From Ophiocordyceps camponoti-saundersi (nom. inval.) (Eukaryota; Ascomycota; Sordariomycetes; Hypocreales; Ophiocordycipitaceae): a stretch of 64,000 nt of DNA. The translations under genes were made by a program, and so were the position numbers. The notes under the pieces were generated by a model. It searched no databases. It saw only the letters and a program-made list of their open reading frames with translations, and was not told the DNA's origin. The DNA lies in assembly GCA_003339415.1 (NCBI GenBank), contig PDHQ01000035.1, positions 68,249 to 132,248 of the forward strand, written 5' to 3'. This document shows positions 46,075 through 57,578 of this stretch, one piece after another. Position 1 is the first letter of the stretch. Every line of letters begins with the position of its first letter.

Positions 46075-47567
46075 CAGGAGGAGACGGGGGTGGGTTGTTT
46101 GGCACCGATGGCCCGATGGGAGACTCCGCGAGCGCCGGCAAGCCAGATCGATCGACTGCTCCCAAGCGGGCCGTTTGGTCCGGAGCGTGGAAGAAAGGAC
46201 GGCGTGGCCGTACTGGTACTTGCTGGGTCGAATCTGAGCGGCGACCTCCGCGGCGAAGAGGGAACAATCCGAGATCGGGCGCAGAGGGCGTGATCGAGGT
46301 AATGAGACTTAAGGTTGGCAGGCCCGAAGCGGTAATTTGGGGCCAGCCTGCCGCGATATACATACGTATGTATGTATGTATGTATGCAAGTCGTATTGTG
46401 CCAAGGAGAGCCGCATAAGTTGGGCTGGAGAGTAGCGCGGGCGAGATGAGAGATGATGGGTAGGCGAGCAGGTAGGCAGGTGGTAGAAAGATGGGATGAT
46501 GGGGGGGGGGGGGGAAGTAAAAAAGAGAAGACGAAGCCAGCCGCACCAGCGAACTACTGGCAGACGAAGCTAGCGACTTTCTTTTCCGCTACATCGCTCT
46601 ACAGTGACCTGACTCGTAGAGACGAGTATCAGCACAGGCCAAATAGCGTGCGTCAGTACATGTCTGAGCCCGTTTCTGGAGGTCACGTACTGTGTCGAGC
46701 TGGTAGTGGCGTTGTATCAGAGTATCTATCGCGGCGATAACTGCCTACACCTGCTACCTCGAAAAGGAGGCTTTCCTCACCGTTCTCCCTGCTTACTACT
46801 ACTTGTCACTGTGAAGCAGTGGCTGAGTACGGATAACGTATGCATTTTCGGCATAAAAATTGACGGGTTCCAAACGAGTCGCCACTGGACTGCAGATGCT
46901 TCCTGCGAGTAGCTAGACCTCTTCGCTCCCTTGTCGGGAATCGGGAGGCGGTAGGCAGAGATCGACGGGCTCTCTCGCCGAGTCTCGTTTACGGTCTCGC
47001 ACGGCCCGCACGTGCCGCGACTTGATCCTGGTGCGGGCTTGAGACGTCGTCCGAAATAGGTACCGTTTGCTTGACCGTCTCGGCACGTGCCGCAATTGCT
47101 CCATCGTGCTCCATCGTGCTCCATCGCCGGCTCCGGCCTACATGCCTGCTTGAGCCTTAACTTAGGTTCTACTCTTACTACCTTGATCTTTATGCTACGA
47201 ATCATATTTGCTACCTCTCATCCCACCTCTAATTCGACGACACACTTTGAATCTAGCAACTCACGAAAATGTCGGTCCGCTCTCAACGGGTCAAAGTAAT
47301 AAAACAGAGAGCAGCAATATTTTCCACCACCCAAAAGACCCCTGCCGGCAGCCGAGCTCACCCCCATTGGCCCGTGTCCGTCACCTACCAACGGGCGCTT
47401 ATTGTGCGCCGCCACTCATTGGCGAGCTATCAATCCCCTCTCCTCTCTCCGCGACATGCCTCTCCGCCAGATGAAGCTCTGCCTCGTCGACCTCACAACT
47501 CCTCGCCTTACGACTTGTTCCTTCCAAGCGAATCCGGCGCGCGGAAACGCCGACTCCTCCGCTCACG
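46075..47567. other. Divergent promoter region, histidine kinase / four-TM protein
   Basis: No gene is seen. It has a TATG repeat (about 46366-46387), a poly-G run (about 46501-46512) and a triplicated GTGCTCCATC at about 47099-47126. Confidence 0.5.
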
Positions 47568-48483
47568 ATGAAGATCACTCTCGGCAAGAACCGCTCCTAT
47601 CGGCTAATGCCACGGAACTGGCCTCGGACCGACAAGTTCCTCCTCGCCTGGCTCATGCCCGTCGAACTGGCCATCTTGGTGCCTGTCCTCGTCATCTTCG
47701 GCATCGCTCAGCCTGACCTGTACCGCACCGCCATGTGGCGCATCGGTTTCGAGAACAAGCTCAACTCCAACCCCAACATGATCTTATATGCCTTCGCCAA
47801 CCATCGACCTCTGCCCGATGTCCCGTTCATCTGGTCTTCGACGTCGGTTTTCCGCCGTCCTCCGAGATGATTCATACCACTGACATGATGTGTCACAGCC
47901 TGACCAGCTTCAATGTTGCCATTTCTATCGTCTCTCTCTTTTTTCTCCTCATCAAGCTCATCGGCCACATTATGAGGACTTGGTATCCCGTCTTTGCCGT
48001 CTTTGTCAACATTGCTCTGGTCGTCTTATACTCCGTTAGCGTCTATGGTCAGATCGGCCCGGACTATGCCGACTCCCGGTACCAGGCGCCGGCCGCATGG
48101 TACTTTCGCCAAGGCTGCGGTCTCGCAAAACAGTATGACAAGTACCAGGCTTGCCAGATCGCACAGGCTTCGCTCGCAGTCACTATCCTCTTGCTGTGAG
48201 TTGCCGTATCGAAGGCGTAGATTCTTAAGTGCTTACGAGCTGCTTCAGAGTCGTATATCTGATTAACCTGGCCGTCGCCCTGCATGCCACATGGCCCAAC
48301 CGCGACAACGATGTCGTCAACGACGATGAGGATGTCGCCACTCTCGACTCTACGGAGAGGGGCACATGGGAAATGCATAGTATGAAGGCCCCCGCCAGCA
48401 CCCCTTACACGCCGAGGACGCAGGCGTTTTACACTCTTGACCGGCAGTTGCCGCTACGGCAACCCGACTACGGACACGCCTGA
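47568..48483 (+). CDS. Four-transmembrane protein, uncharacterised (MARVEL-like topology)
   Basis: Exons 47568-47842, 47899-48195 and 48249-48483 give 268 aa. The first donor (GTCGGT) is less typical; GTCTTC at 47834 is an alternative with the same phase. The second intron is GTGAGT...CAG. Four hydrophobic segments are clear: FLLAWLMPVELAILVPVLVI, FNVAISIVSLFFLLIKLIG, VFAVFVNIALVVLYSVSV and ASLAVTILLLVVYLINLAVA. Between segments 3 and 4 lies a loop with two Cys (GCGLAKQYDKYQACQIA). The C-terminal tail is cytosolic-looking and acidic with Thr/Pro. The topology recalls MARVEL/SUR7-like fungal proteins, but no signature proves membership. Confidence 0.8.
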
Positions 48484-48851
48484 TCCCGAAGTAGTACCTT
48501 TGCGGTGGACTTATGACATGAAGTAGGGCAATCTGAAGTGTAGAAGTTGGGGCTTTATGGAGCGGCGCCTTTCAAAAGGACTGAGTATCTAATGCTGAGA
48601 GGATGAATGATGGGTGCGAGTAGTAAATCGTGCTGTGTAAATAGCCACAAACACAAACGTTGCAGGTATACCAAGATTACGTATCCACGATTACGAAAAG
48701 GCAGCTAGGTGCCTCTCTAATAATCGTCCAAGTACGGATACTCCTTACTACAGATAGAGAAGTCTGGTGTCTCCCTAACGTTTGAACATCATCCTCAGCA
48801 TAAAACATAACTGCTCCAAGTCGTGATACGGCGCCTGCTTCGCTCGTTGCC
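48484..48851. other. Intergenic between the four-TM gene and PIG-P
   Basis: A 368-bp tandem spacer that should hold the first gene's 3' end and the PIG-P promoter. Nothing else is seen. Confidence 0.5.
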
Positions 48852-49547
48852 ATGTCTGCCTCATCAGAGGAGAAAGACGAGTATCTCTCGGACAACCAAT
48901 CATCCGACTCATCGGGCCATGAATGGCCGGCGCGGCCCCTGTCGCAGACGTACTTCGCGCCACCCTTCTACGGACGCCCGCCGACGCCGCTGCCCCCGTC
49001 GCCGTCACTGACGTCTCTTCTACGGCCATCGAGGCCGACGACGCCCGATGCCTCGGACGACGAAAATTTGGCACCGGTGCCCCGCGCCTCGCCTCAGGTG
49101 CCGACGTACGAGTACTACGGCTTCGTGCTCTATCTGTTCAGCAGCATGACCTTTCTGCTGTGGCTCCTCTGGAGCTACCTGCCTGCGCCCTTTTTGCACG
49201 GTCTAGGCATCTACTACTACCCAAACCGGTGGTGGGCGCTGGCCATTCCCGCTTTTCTCACCATGACGCTGTGCTACATCTACGTCGCACTGGCATCGTA
49301 CAACACGGAGATGATGACGTTGCCCATGGCCAGCGTGGAAACAGTCGTCGATGGCGCGGGGAAGCTCGCCGTAATTGACGCCAAGGGCAGGCTCCGCGGC
49401 AGCAACAAGAGAGAGAGGAAGTGTGATCACAACGGGCGACTGAGGTGGAGGGAGGTATGGAACGAGGGCACAGATGCCGTTATGGATATTCCTCTGGCTG
49501 GCGTCTGCGAGGTCCTCTTTGGCGACGGCCGTGGGGAGACGGCCTGA
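48852..49547 (+). CDS. GPI-GlcNAc transferase subunit P (PIG-P / Gpi19)
   Basis: Intronless, 231 aa from an ATG followed by SASSEEKDEYLSDNQ. PIG-P is a small subunit of the ER complex that transfers GlcNAc to phosphatidylinositol, the first step of GPI-anchor synthesis. The N-terminal 85 residues are Ser/Pro-rich. Two transmembrane segments typical of the family follow at about 91-110 (FVLYLFSSMTFLLWLLWSYL) and 127-150 (WWALAIPAFLTMTLCYIYVALA), with the family motif YYPNRWW between them and YNTEMMTLP after. The C-terminal part ends VWNEGTDAVMDIPLAGVCEVLF, matching the DIPI/L-S/A-VC ending seen in fungal PIG-P. Confidence 0.92.
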   Translation: MSASSEEKDEYLSDNQSSDSSGHEWPARPLSQTYFAPPFYGRPPTPLPPSPSLTSLLRPSRPTTPDASDDENLAPVPRASPQVPTYEYYGFVLYLFSSMTFLLWLLWSYLPAPFLHGLGIYYYPNRWWALAIPAFLTMTLCYIYVALASYNTEMMTLPMASVETVVDGAGKLAVIDAKGRLRGSNKRERKCDHNGRLRWREVWNEGTDAVMDIPLAGVCEVLFGDGRGETA

Positions 49548-49705
49548 TAGGTCTTGATTTCTCCATGATCGGCTAAACGTCGCTACTTACTAAACCCCAC
49601 CGCCCCCCTTATCTCTCAAGATTTCTTACAGCGACTATCTTATCAGCGTCATCAGCACGTACCTAGTCAGTTTAAAATTTACATCGAACCATCTCGACGG
49701 CGGCC

Positions 49706-51853
49706 ATGGACATCCTCAAGTTGTTGTCGCGCGGAACGAAGAAGCCAGTCAAAGCAAAGCGAGCAGGAGCCGATATTTCGGTCAAGTTGCCCTCGGCAGG
49801 TACTAAGACGAACCCGCAGCTCTTCCACGATCACGTACGCGGCCAGAAGAGGAAGCGTGACGGCGACGAGCCTCCCCAGACAAATGCTGTCGAGGACCTT
49901 CCGATAGTTGATTTCTTCGCTCCCGAGGTCGAAGCTAGCTCTTCGAAAGAGTCCAAGGCCCAGCGAGCACCGAGCCCTGTTGCGCAGCCGTCCGAGAAGC
50001 TCGGCGTCGACGCATGCCGCGAGCTCTTGCGATCCCACCGCCTCAAGTTGACTATCATGACAGAGCCAAATGGGAGGCAGGCGGGCAAAGAGAAAGGAAA
50101 GGATGGCAAGGGCGAGGGAAAGGGCAAGAAACCAGAGAAGAACAAGTTATCTGGGGTCGCCGCGAAACCCGACAAAAGGCAGCTATTCCCCCAGCCGCTG
50201 CGCTCATTCGGCGAGCTGCGTAGTAAATACGGCATCTCTCGCAGAGTTTCCGAAAATCTGGTCGCGCAAGGATACCGAGTACCCACTGAGGTTCAACTCG
50301 GTGCCCTGCCTGTGTTGCTCCGTCCCGACATTGCGATATGCGACGAGCGCGAGCTGTCAGAAGGCGTCAATTTCCTGGCCGTGGCGCCTACCGGGAGTGG
50401 CAAGACCATGAGCTTCCTCATACCGGCAATCAACAGCATAATGCGAAGGCGTGCGCTGCAAGGTCTCCATGGCATCCACGAGCTCGAGGCCGTGATCATA
50501 GCGCCGACGCGCGAGCTTGTCTTTCAGATAGTCAACGAATGTCGCAAGCTGACCCAAGGCACCGGTCTGAGGGTCGCCGGTATGAGAAAGAGAACGAAGG
50601 TGACCTCCGAGAAATTAGTCGAAACAGAAGTCGGCTCCGACGGCGAGGAAGACGACGGAGATGACGACGGAGATGAAGAATCTCAACCAGAGAATGACAA
50701 ACAGGCGGCCGCAGCGCGCGTGCCCTTGAAAAAGCCGGATATTTTGGTCACGACGCCTCTTCTACTGTTTCGATCGCTTACTTCCGAATCGACGGATGGT
50801 CAGTGCAGGGCCCTTCCAAGCGTTCGGGAACTCGTACTCGACGAGGCCGACGTCCTCCTCGATCCGCTTTTCCGCGAGCAGACGCTCGGCATCTGGACGG
50901 CATGCCGAAATCCGAGCATGCGAGTTTCCTGCTGGTCCGCTACTATGGGGTCCAACGTCGAGTCGCTCGTCGTTGACAAGTTGAAAGAGTGGGCTGAAAG
51001 ACGGGAAATCAGGCCGAAGCCGCTGGTGCGGCTCGTCGTTGGTCTGAGGGACACGGCTGTGCCCAACGTTTCGCACAGGCTGATTTATACGGCGAGCGAG
51101 ACGGGGAAGCTGATGGCGCTGCGGCAGCTTCTCCATCCTGCGCCGGGCGACGACGCCGGGCCTCCGCTTCGACCACCGTTTCTGGTCTTCACGCAGACCA
51201 TCGATCGGGCGTCGGCCCTTCGCGAGGAGCTCAAGTACGATATCCCTCTCGAAGCTGGCGGCTCAACGCGTATCCAGGCGCTGCATAGCGACCTTTCCGA
51301 CTCGGCGCGGACGACCATCATGCGCAAATTCCGCGCCGGTGACATCTGGGTCCTGATTACGACCGACGTGCTGGCCCGCGGCGTCGACTTCGCCGGCGTC
51401 AACGGCGTCGTCAACTACGACGTGCCGGGTTCCAGCGCCGCTTACGTTCACCGCGCCGGCCGGACGGGGCGTGCCGGCCGCGAGGGCGGCGTAGCCGTTA
51501 CGCTCTACACCAAAGACGACATACCATTTGTCAAGACGGTGGCCAACGCCATAGCCGTCAGCGAGAAACAGACTGGCAAGACGGGTAGCGAGGCGGGCGT
51601 GCAGAAGTGGCTGCTGGACGCGTTACCAAACGTCGCCAGGGCGGATCGAAAGAAGCTGAAATACAGGGGCGTCGACTCACGCCGAAGCGGTACCGGGGCC
51701 AAGATTACGTCTAAGAGCGGTTACGACCGGCGACGTGAGCATAACAGGGTGGGAGCCATCCAAGGCAGCAAGCGACGTATTAGCGAGGCTCGGCGGGATG
51801 CCGACGAGGAGCGGACAGACGATGATGAAGAGTGGACTGGCTTCGACGACTAG
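49706..51853 (+). CDS. ROK1: DEAD-box RNA helicase ROK1 (DDX52 type)
   Basis: Intronless, 715 aa; the start MDILKLLSRGTKKP is the typical ROK1 beginning. ROK1 is a nucleolar helicase needed for early 18S rRNA/40S assembly. Visible motifs: Q-motif region near GYRVPTEVQLGALPVLL; motif I APTGSGKT (227-234); PTRELVFQI; TTPLLL; DEAD (379-382); SAT in CWSATMGS; helicase C-terminal ALHSDLSDSAR, TTDVLARGVDF and HRAGRTGRAGR. An acidic insert (GEEDDGDDDGDEE) lies between motifs Ia and Ib. N-terminal Lys-rich and C-terminal Arg-rich stretches suit a nucleolar RNA-binding protein. All catalytic motifs look intact. Confidence 0.95.
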   Translation: MDILKLLSRGTKKPVKAKRAGADISVKLPSAGTKTNPQLFHDHVRGQKRKRDGDEPPQTNAVEDLPIVDFFAPEVEASSSKESKAQRAPSPVAQPSEKLGVDACRELLRSHRLKLTIMTEPNGRQAGKEKGKDGKGEGKGKKPEKNKLSGVAAKPDKRQLFPQPLRSFGELRSKYGISRRVSENLVAQGYRVPTEVQLGALPVLLRPDIAICDERELSEGVNFLAVAPTGSGKTMSFLIPAINSIMRRRALQGLHGIHELEAVIIAPTRELVFQIVNECRKLTQGTGLRVAGMRKRTKVTSEKLVETEVGSDGEEDDGDDDGDEESQPENDKQAAAARVPLKKPDILVTTPLLLFRSLTSESTDGQCRALPSVRELVLDEADVLLDPLFREQTLGIWTACRNPSMRVSCWSATMGSNVESLVVDKLKEWAERREIRPKPLVRLVVGLRDTAVPNVSHRLIYTASETGKLMALRQLLHPAPGDDAGPPLRPPFLVFTQTIDRASALREELKYDIPLEAGGSTRIQALHSDLSDSARTTIMRKFRAGDIWVLITTDVLARGVDFAGVNGVVNYDVPGSSAAYVHRAGRTGRAGREGGVAVTLYTKDDIPFVKTVANAIAVSEKQTGKTGSEAGVQKWLLDALPNVARADRKKLKYRGVDSRRSGTGAKITSKSGYDRRREHNRVGAIQGSKRRISEARRDADEERTDDDEEWTGFDD

Positions 51854-52293
51854 AGGAGAGAGTGGCATGATGCTTTGTTGCTGAGTCTAGACAACTCGTC
51901 TAGCAAACCATAAGAGACAAGAAGAGTTGCACACCCCTTTACTTGACAAATAGTTCGCCACAGTCGTCATATTTCTCTTGTCATGACTGCTTGTATATGA
52001 TAGTCCGTCTATTCTTCATACATTTGGAGAAGGATCCGAAAGAAGCACACAGCCGAGGAGGCGTCAAAAGGCACTTTCGAAAGATATGAGGACGTCGGGG
52101 GGGTTTGTGATTGATAAAGGCCATATCCCAGCCCTGTCCAGGATTGCCCATCTATGGTAAAAGTGTTGGGAGGAGGAGTGACAATGTCTAGTTATCAACT
52201 GCGATTTTGTGAAGGGGGGTAGCAGTCTGGTGCAGCAAAGACAATCGCGGCTTGGCGGCGGTCCCGAACTCATCCAGAGCCAGTCTCGCCTGT
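51854..52293. other. Convergent 3' region, ROK1 / UAP1
   Basis: About 440 bp with no gene recognised; 3' untranslated regions of both genes. Confidence 0.5.
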
Positions 52294-53887
52294 CTATTCG
52301 CGCTCCAGAACGGCCGGGGCGGTGACGGTTGTGCCCTTGAGCTTCTCGAGGCCCTCGCCACCCTGTGATGACGACGATGACAGGTTAGCATCTGACGAGT
52401 GAACGACATGCAAGTATTACAGAGAGAGAGAGAGAAAAGCTCACGTAGCTGATAAGGGGCGAGACCTCGACGCCGCCATCGGCGACGACGGTGGCTCCGG
52501 CCTCCTGAACCCAACGTCGGCCTTGGGCCATGATGTCGCGCTTGCTGGTATCCGGGTCGTCCTCGCCCTTGCCGCTGGCGTTCTTGAGAGGCGAGAACTC
52601 ATCGTCGCGACGGACCTCCATGCAGGCGAACTTGTCGAGCGGCAAGAGGGGGAAGACGTCGAAGACGAACTGTTCGAGCTTGATGCCGTTGGGGTTCTCG
52701 GGCTTGACCGTCTCGCCCGTCTTGGCGTCGGCCGAGGGAATCTTCTTCCGGGCGACGTGGTGAGGGAGCTTGTGCGCCCACTGGGGGATGGACTCGAGGA
52801 AGCGGAAGGAGTAGTAGTGGTTTACGATGTTGGCGGCGCGGAACTTGAGGAGTTCGGGTTGCTTCGCGTCCGTTGCCTCGGCCGTCGCCTTGTCGATCTC
52901 GGAATACTCTACCACGTCCGGCTTGCCGTTCTTGCAGAGGATGAGACCGACGGATTCGGTAGCGTTGCGCTTCCGCACCACTTTCGTGGCGATGTCGACG
53001 TCCTTGGAGGCGGCGAAGCCGACGAAGACTGGGTCGGCTACGCGAACGAGGCAGTTGTCGACGCAGTAGGCGTGTACGTGCTCGACGCCCCGACGACGCA
53101 TGTCCTCGAGGACGCCGGAGAGGACGAGAGCCTGGTAGATGCCGCCGTTACCATCCGGCGCCACGGCCACGCGCGCCTTATTCTCGAGAAGAATCTTGCC
53201 CTCGGGCGAGAGGCAGGGAAGGACACCCTGTTCGAAGATCTGGACGTTTGCGCGGTCGAGGCCAAAGTAGTCGTGCTTCTCGAAAAAGTCCTGCGTCGGT
53301 TTCCGAGTCGGTCCGCTCGTCATCACGTACCACGGCACTATCACCTTGGACGAGGCCTCGCTTCCGGCCGCGAGCTCCTGTATCTTGCGGATGCGCTCCG
53401 CCTGGATCTGAAAGAGTGACTTATGAGACGGAAGGCCAATGTCGAAGCAGCCCTTGGGATCGGAGCTTCCGAGACGGGTGCCCTGTCCGCCTGCCATGAG
53501 GACGACGGCCACTTTATTCTCCGCCACGAGCTTCAAGCCAGCGCGGTACCAAGAGTCGATCTTGTCGGCGCCGGAGTCGAGGACGCTGGCCGTGGCCGAC
53601 TCTGGTAGCGGTTCGAGCGAGCCATCTCCCCCCCCTTTGGCCTCCTCCTCCTGGCCCTTGCCGAGGGCCTTTTTCGCAATGGAGTCAATTCGACCGGCAT
53701 CGAAGCCCTCAAGCTGATCGAAGAATTCAGCGCGCTCATTGTCGGATAGGGAGTCCCAGAAGGCGAAGACGTGGTCCTGTCCCGCCCTGGCGTACTTTTC
53801 CTTGAGCTCCGATACCGCCTCGGAGCTAGGTGGTGAACGAGGCTGGGATTTAGAGCCCAAGTGAAGAAGTTCCTTTGCCTTGTCCAT
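52294..53887 (-). CDS. UAP1: UDP-N-acetylglucosamine pyrophosphorylase
   Basis: Exons 52445-53887 and 52294-52362 (intron 82 nt, GTGAGC...CAG, phase 0) give 503 aa. The enzyme makes UDP-GlcNAc from GlcNAc-1-phosphate and UTP in the cytosol, feeding chitin, N-glycan and GPI synthesis. The nucleotide-binding motif [11 protein letters not shown] lies at about 130-140 and is followed by [19 protein letters not shown]. Other family blocks: [39 protein letters not shown] and [13 protein letters not shown]. The C-terminal exon supplies the small final domain [16 protein letters not shown]. The length is near that of other fungal enzymes (about 480-510). It is divergent from SSADH with 1.1 kb between. 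Confidence 0.96.
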
Positions 53888-54978
53888 TTTTTCTTAAGAT
53901 TGGCTTTCGATGATGCTGGTGAGCGAAGGGAGGAGAAGAGAGAGAGAGAGAAGTGGTCGTTTAAATAGCGAGCCCTTTGTTTAATAAGGGGCGTTTGCCT
54001 GGTTGGGTATGAAGCTGGCTCGTTTACCTACATGACGTCGTGGTCGGGGACGGATCAATGTTGACGCGGAGCGGTGAAAGGCATCCGAAGGATATTTGAT
54101 AATGAAGGGGTGACGAAGCCGTTGCTGGTCCCCGTTTTGGAGATTTGTCTTCTCTGTGTATGGATGTATTCATGCGAAGAGATTTTGTCGGTGCTACTTC
54201 ATCTGTCCTTCTTGTTTTACCCAGCTTCCTCTGGCCTTGTGAACTCTCTCCACCTTCGGGCCGTTCCGCCCAGCAAAGTTAAGTTTTCCCAGCAAGGAAT
54301 GCTTCATTTATATATGAACAAGTTCCATGACTGAGTTCCGGCTTGTTCTTGGGTTCTCGCTGAGATGTGACTTTAAAAGGGCTGGATTAGTGATGCGTGT
54401 ATTGCCCACGCATCCAGTCACCACGAGGGTCATACAAGCCTCTGCCTTGGATGCCTGAAGAGGGCCACTTACAACTATCGTGTATGTATGTATATCTATC
54501 GAGTCGATAAGACTACTGCCCTTTCACAATGCTCTCAGAAAAGGTATAGCAACTGTTTAATCGATGAATTCGTCAACAACTAGCAGATTGTTCTTCCTGA
54601 GAGCCCTTCTGATAGCCGTCTTGTTGCGAACGAAGCAGTGAAAAGACTTGGCTGCTTTGTTACTAGACGAGAATCCGCAGCGGAATTCCATCATGATAAC
54701 TCATTGTTCATTCAACGATGGAAAACAGCATCACCCCTGACTCCTGAGCTTCAGATTTCAACCAACGGCAAGATACCCGAGACTACCCTGCACCCGGATG
54801 GAACCCACATGCGGCCCCACCCCCGTCCAAAGCTCCATTGATCCCTGCCCCGCTGCCGCTCCCCGCGGACGGCCGACGTCATCCAGGGCACGTCAGTTTA
54901 CCAGCGTCCTCCAACTTGAGTCCTCTTCCCCCGCTTCTCTCGTCATTGCTCATTCAACTACTGTAACGCTGAGGGCAC
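53888..54978. other. Divergent promoter region, UAP1 / SSADH
   Basis: 1.1 kb without a recognisable gene. A GA-rich run (about 53935-53955) lies close to UAP1. Short frames on the plus strand (54074-54334, 54638-54841) have no family resemblance. Confidence 0.5.
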
Positions 54979-56751
54979 ATGGCGCTGCTGTTTCTACACA
55001 AAGCGTCAGTGCGCTTCTCCTCCCGCGCCTCGCTTCTAGTACTGGCCAGGAGAGCTTCGACCATGACCGCACCAAAGGTCCGTATAAGGCTCACAGTCTT
55101 GGGGACGCTTCGTGCGCGACTAACGGACGACGCCGCAGCTCAACGACCCGTCGTTGCTGAAGCACGAAGTCTGCTACGTCAATGGCCAATGGGTGCCGTC
55201 GACGTCGGGCAAGACGTTCAAGGTCAACGGTCCGTCTACGTCGTAGCAATTCCAAGCCGGCAGAAGACTCACAGCGAATACGAATAGACCCTTCGACGGG
55301 AAAGCTCATCGCCACATGCGCAGAGTGCGACGCCGAAGATACTCGATCGGCCATCCGAGCCGCCGCCGCGTCGTTCGCCGACTTCCGATTCACCACGGCT
55401 CGCGAGCGCGCCAGGCTGCTGCGCCGGTGGTATGAGCTGATGGTGGCCAACGCCGACGACATGGCCAAGCTCATCACGTGGGAGAATGGGAAGCCTCTGG
55501 CCGACGCAAAGGGCGAGGTCACCTACGCCGCCAGCTTCTTCGAGTGGTTCAGCGAAGAGGCGCCGCGGGCCTACGGCGACGTCATCCCCGCCACGGTGCC
55601 GGGAAATCGAGTGCTATCGCTCAAGGAGCCCGTCGGAGTGTGCGGGCTCATCACCCCGTGAGCATGGCCCCAGTGTGAGATGCGTTGAGGATGAGGCGAC
55701 AGTTCTGACTGCTTTTCTTTCTAAAAATCGCCGTAGTTGGAACTTTCCTGCTGCCATGATCACGCGCAAGATAGGCCCCGCCCTTGCGGCCGGTTGCACC
55801 GTCGTCTGCAAGGCCCCCGGCGAGACGCCAATGACGGTCCTGGCCTTGGCCGAACTCGCCCATCGCGCCGGCATCCCCAAGGGTGTCGTCAACGTGGTGA
55901 CGACGCTGGAAAACACGGCTGCCGTGGGCGAAGTGCTGACGACGGACCCGGCTGTTAACAAAGTCTCGTTTACCGGATCGACTGGCGTCGGCAAGCTCCT
56001 GATGAAGCAGTCTTCGGGCACGCTCAAGAGACTGTCGATGGAGCTGGGAGGTAACGCGCCACTCATCGTCTTCGACGACGCCGACATCGACCTGGCCGTG
56101 ACGGGAGCGGTGGCCTCCAAATTCCGATCTTCAGGCCAGACGTGCGTGTGCGCCAACCGCATCTACGTGCAGGCGGGAATCTACGACGACTTCGTCGACC
56201 GCTTCGCCCGCAAGGTGTCATCCTTCAAGGTCGGCAACGGCTTCGAAGAAGGATCGACGCACGGTCCCTTGATCCACGACCGGGCCGTCACCAAGGTCAT
56301 GGACCACATCGACGACGCTCGACGTAAAGGCGGCAAGGTGGTGGCCGGCGGCGACCGCATGCCAGACCTGGGAGACAACTTCGTTCAGCTGACGGTGATA
56401 CGCGACGCCACGGCCGAAATGGCAGTCGCCTCGGAGGAGACGTTCGGTCCCCTCGCCGCCCTCTTCCCCTTCAAGACCGAGGCCGAGGTGGTGGCCATGG
56501 CGAACCGGGCGCCGGTCGGGCTGGCAGGCTACTTCTTCTCGCGCGACCTGCAGCGCGTCTTCCGCGTGGCCGAGGCTCTCGAGGTGGGTATGGTGGGCGT
56601 CAATACGGGTATCATCTCGGACGTTGCCGCGCCCTTTGGCGGTGTCAAGGAGAGCGGCTTCGGTAGGGAGGGGTCGAGGTACGGCATCGCTGAGTATCAG
56701 AACATCAAGACGATAACCTTTGGTGGGATGGGGAAGCCGTTGCAGAGCTGA
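54979..56751 (+). CDS. Succinate-semialdehyde dehydrogenase (GABA shunt)
   Basis: Exons 54979-55077, 55139-55229, 55288-55657 and 55737-56751 give 524 aa with all phases matching. It oxidises succinate semialdehyde to succinate with NAD(P)+, the last step of GABA breakdown. Exon 1 encodes only an Arg/Ser-rich, acid-free leader (MALLFLHKASVRFSSRASLL) plus TMTAPK, so a mitochondrial form is likely; a second ATG at 55063 could give a form without the leader. Family blocks: LNDPSLLKHEVCYVNGQW, ITWENGKPLADAKGEV, EPVGVCGLITPWNFPAAM, FTGSTGVGKLLM. The catalytic pair is intact: Glu289 (MELGGNAP) and Cys323 (SGQTCVCANR), 34 residues apart as in the superfamily. Confidence 0.96.
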
Positions 56752-56920
56752 TGAGTTTTTTTTCTTTCATTTCTGACTTCTCTTGTCCTTTTCCTTCTCT
56801 TCTCTTTTATTTCCGTCACCCCTTCTAACGCGTCTACGGATGACGACGTCGTCAGAAGAGGATTGTGCTTGCTACCTGGCTATATATGACCAAAATGATG
56901 ACCAATTAGCTATCTTGCCG

Positions 56921-57013
56921 GGTCGCATAGCTCAGGGGTTAGAGCGATTGCTTTACAAAGCTTCATGTTACGACGCTCGCAATAGGTCGCAGGTTCGATC
57001 CCTGCTGCGATCA
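56921..57013 (+). tRNA. tRNA-Val(UAC) with a 20-nt intron
   Basis: The full cloverleaf is visible. The acceptor stem is GGTCGCA / TGCGATC with discriminator A57013 and one G-T pair. The D-arm is GCTC-AGGGGTTA-GAGC. The anticodon stem is ATTGC / GCAAT with loop TTTACA plus C. The T-arm is GCAGG-TTCGATC-CCTGC, with internal-promoter boxes A and B. Anticodon TAC (56954-56956) reads Val GUA. The intron is 56958-56977, one base 3' of the anticodon, the standard place. The mature length is 73 nt. Confidence 0.92.
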
Positions 57014-57578
57014 TTTCTTTTGCATCTTTTTGTTCCTGTAATCTCTTGATTCTCTCCCATGTTTATGTTCCTTTTCTTCCAAGTCATGACCCCCATTGTA
57101 AAACTCGTGATGCAATATGTTCTCAACCTTTTTCGTCATCAATGTCTTTCTTTCATCCCAAAACATTCTCCAATTGAACGCGATACTTGAGCGAGTCGAG
57201 TCGCACGTGACACAATCGCCAGGCAAAATCATCAAACCTCCCATCGCAGGATGGGATTTCTTTCCTCTCCATTGAGAAACCGGCTTTTTTCCAATTCGCA
57301 CCTAATAAAGAGCTTAACGACGAGAAGAAGACGACAGCTATCAGGAAGATACTCTTAAAGCGGGAAACAACAACAGTGCAAGGCTCATGGCGCTATCCGC
57401 GCGCGCAGCTGGCCGAAGCTGCTGTCTCTCACGACTACCAATCTGGTGTGTCATAAGAAACATCACCCAAGTTGAAACAACTCGAGGGAAAGCTAAAAGG
57501 TAAAAGCCTTCAAAGCAGCACACCGCAAAGAAGAAGCAGCATCTCTCCGCTCCGAAAATTCAGCAACTCAGTTCCGCT
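57014..57578. other. Intergenic after tRNA-Val
   Basis: A T-rich stretch right after the tRNA (57014-57035) can terminate RNA polymerase III. An ATG at 57387 opens a short Arg/Cys-rich frame that might be an upstream exon of the following gene; this is not resolved. Confidence 0.45.

Noticed and set aside
52523..53419. 298-codon plus-strand frame
   Set aside because: Antisense to UAP1, whose motifs are unmistakable.
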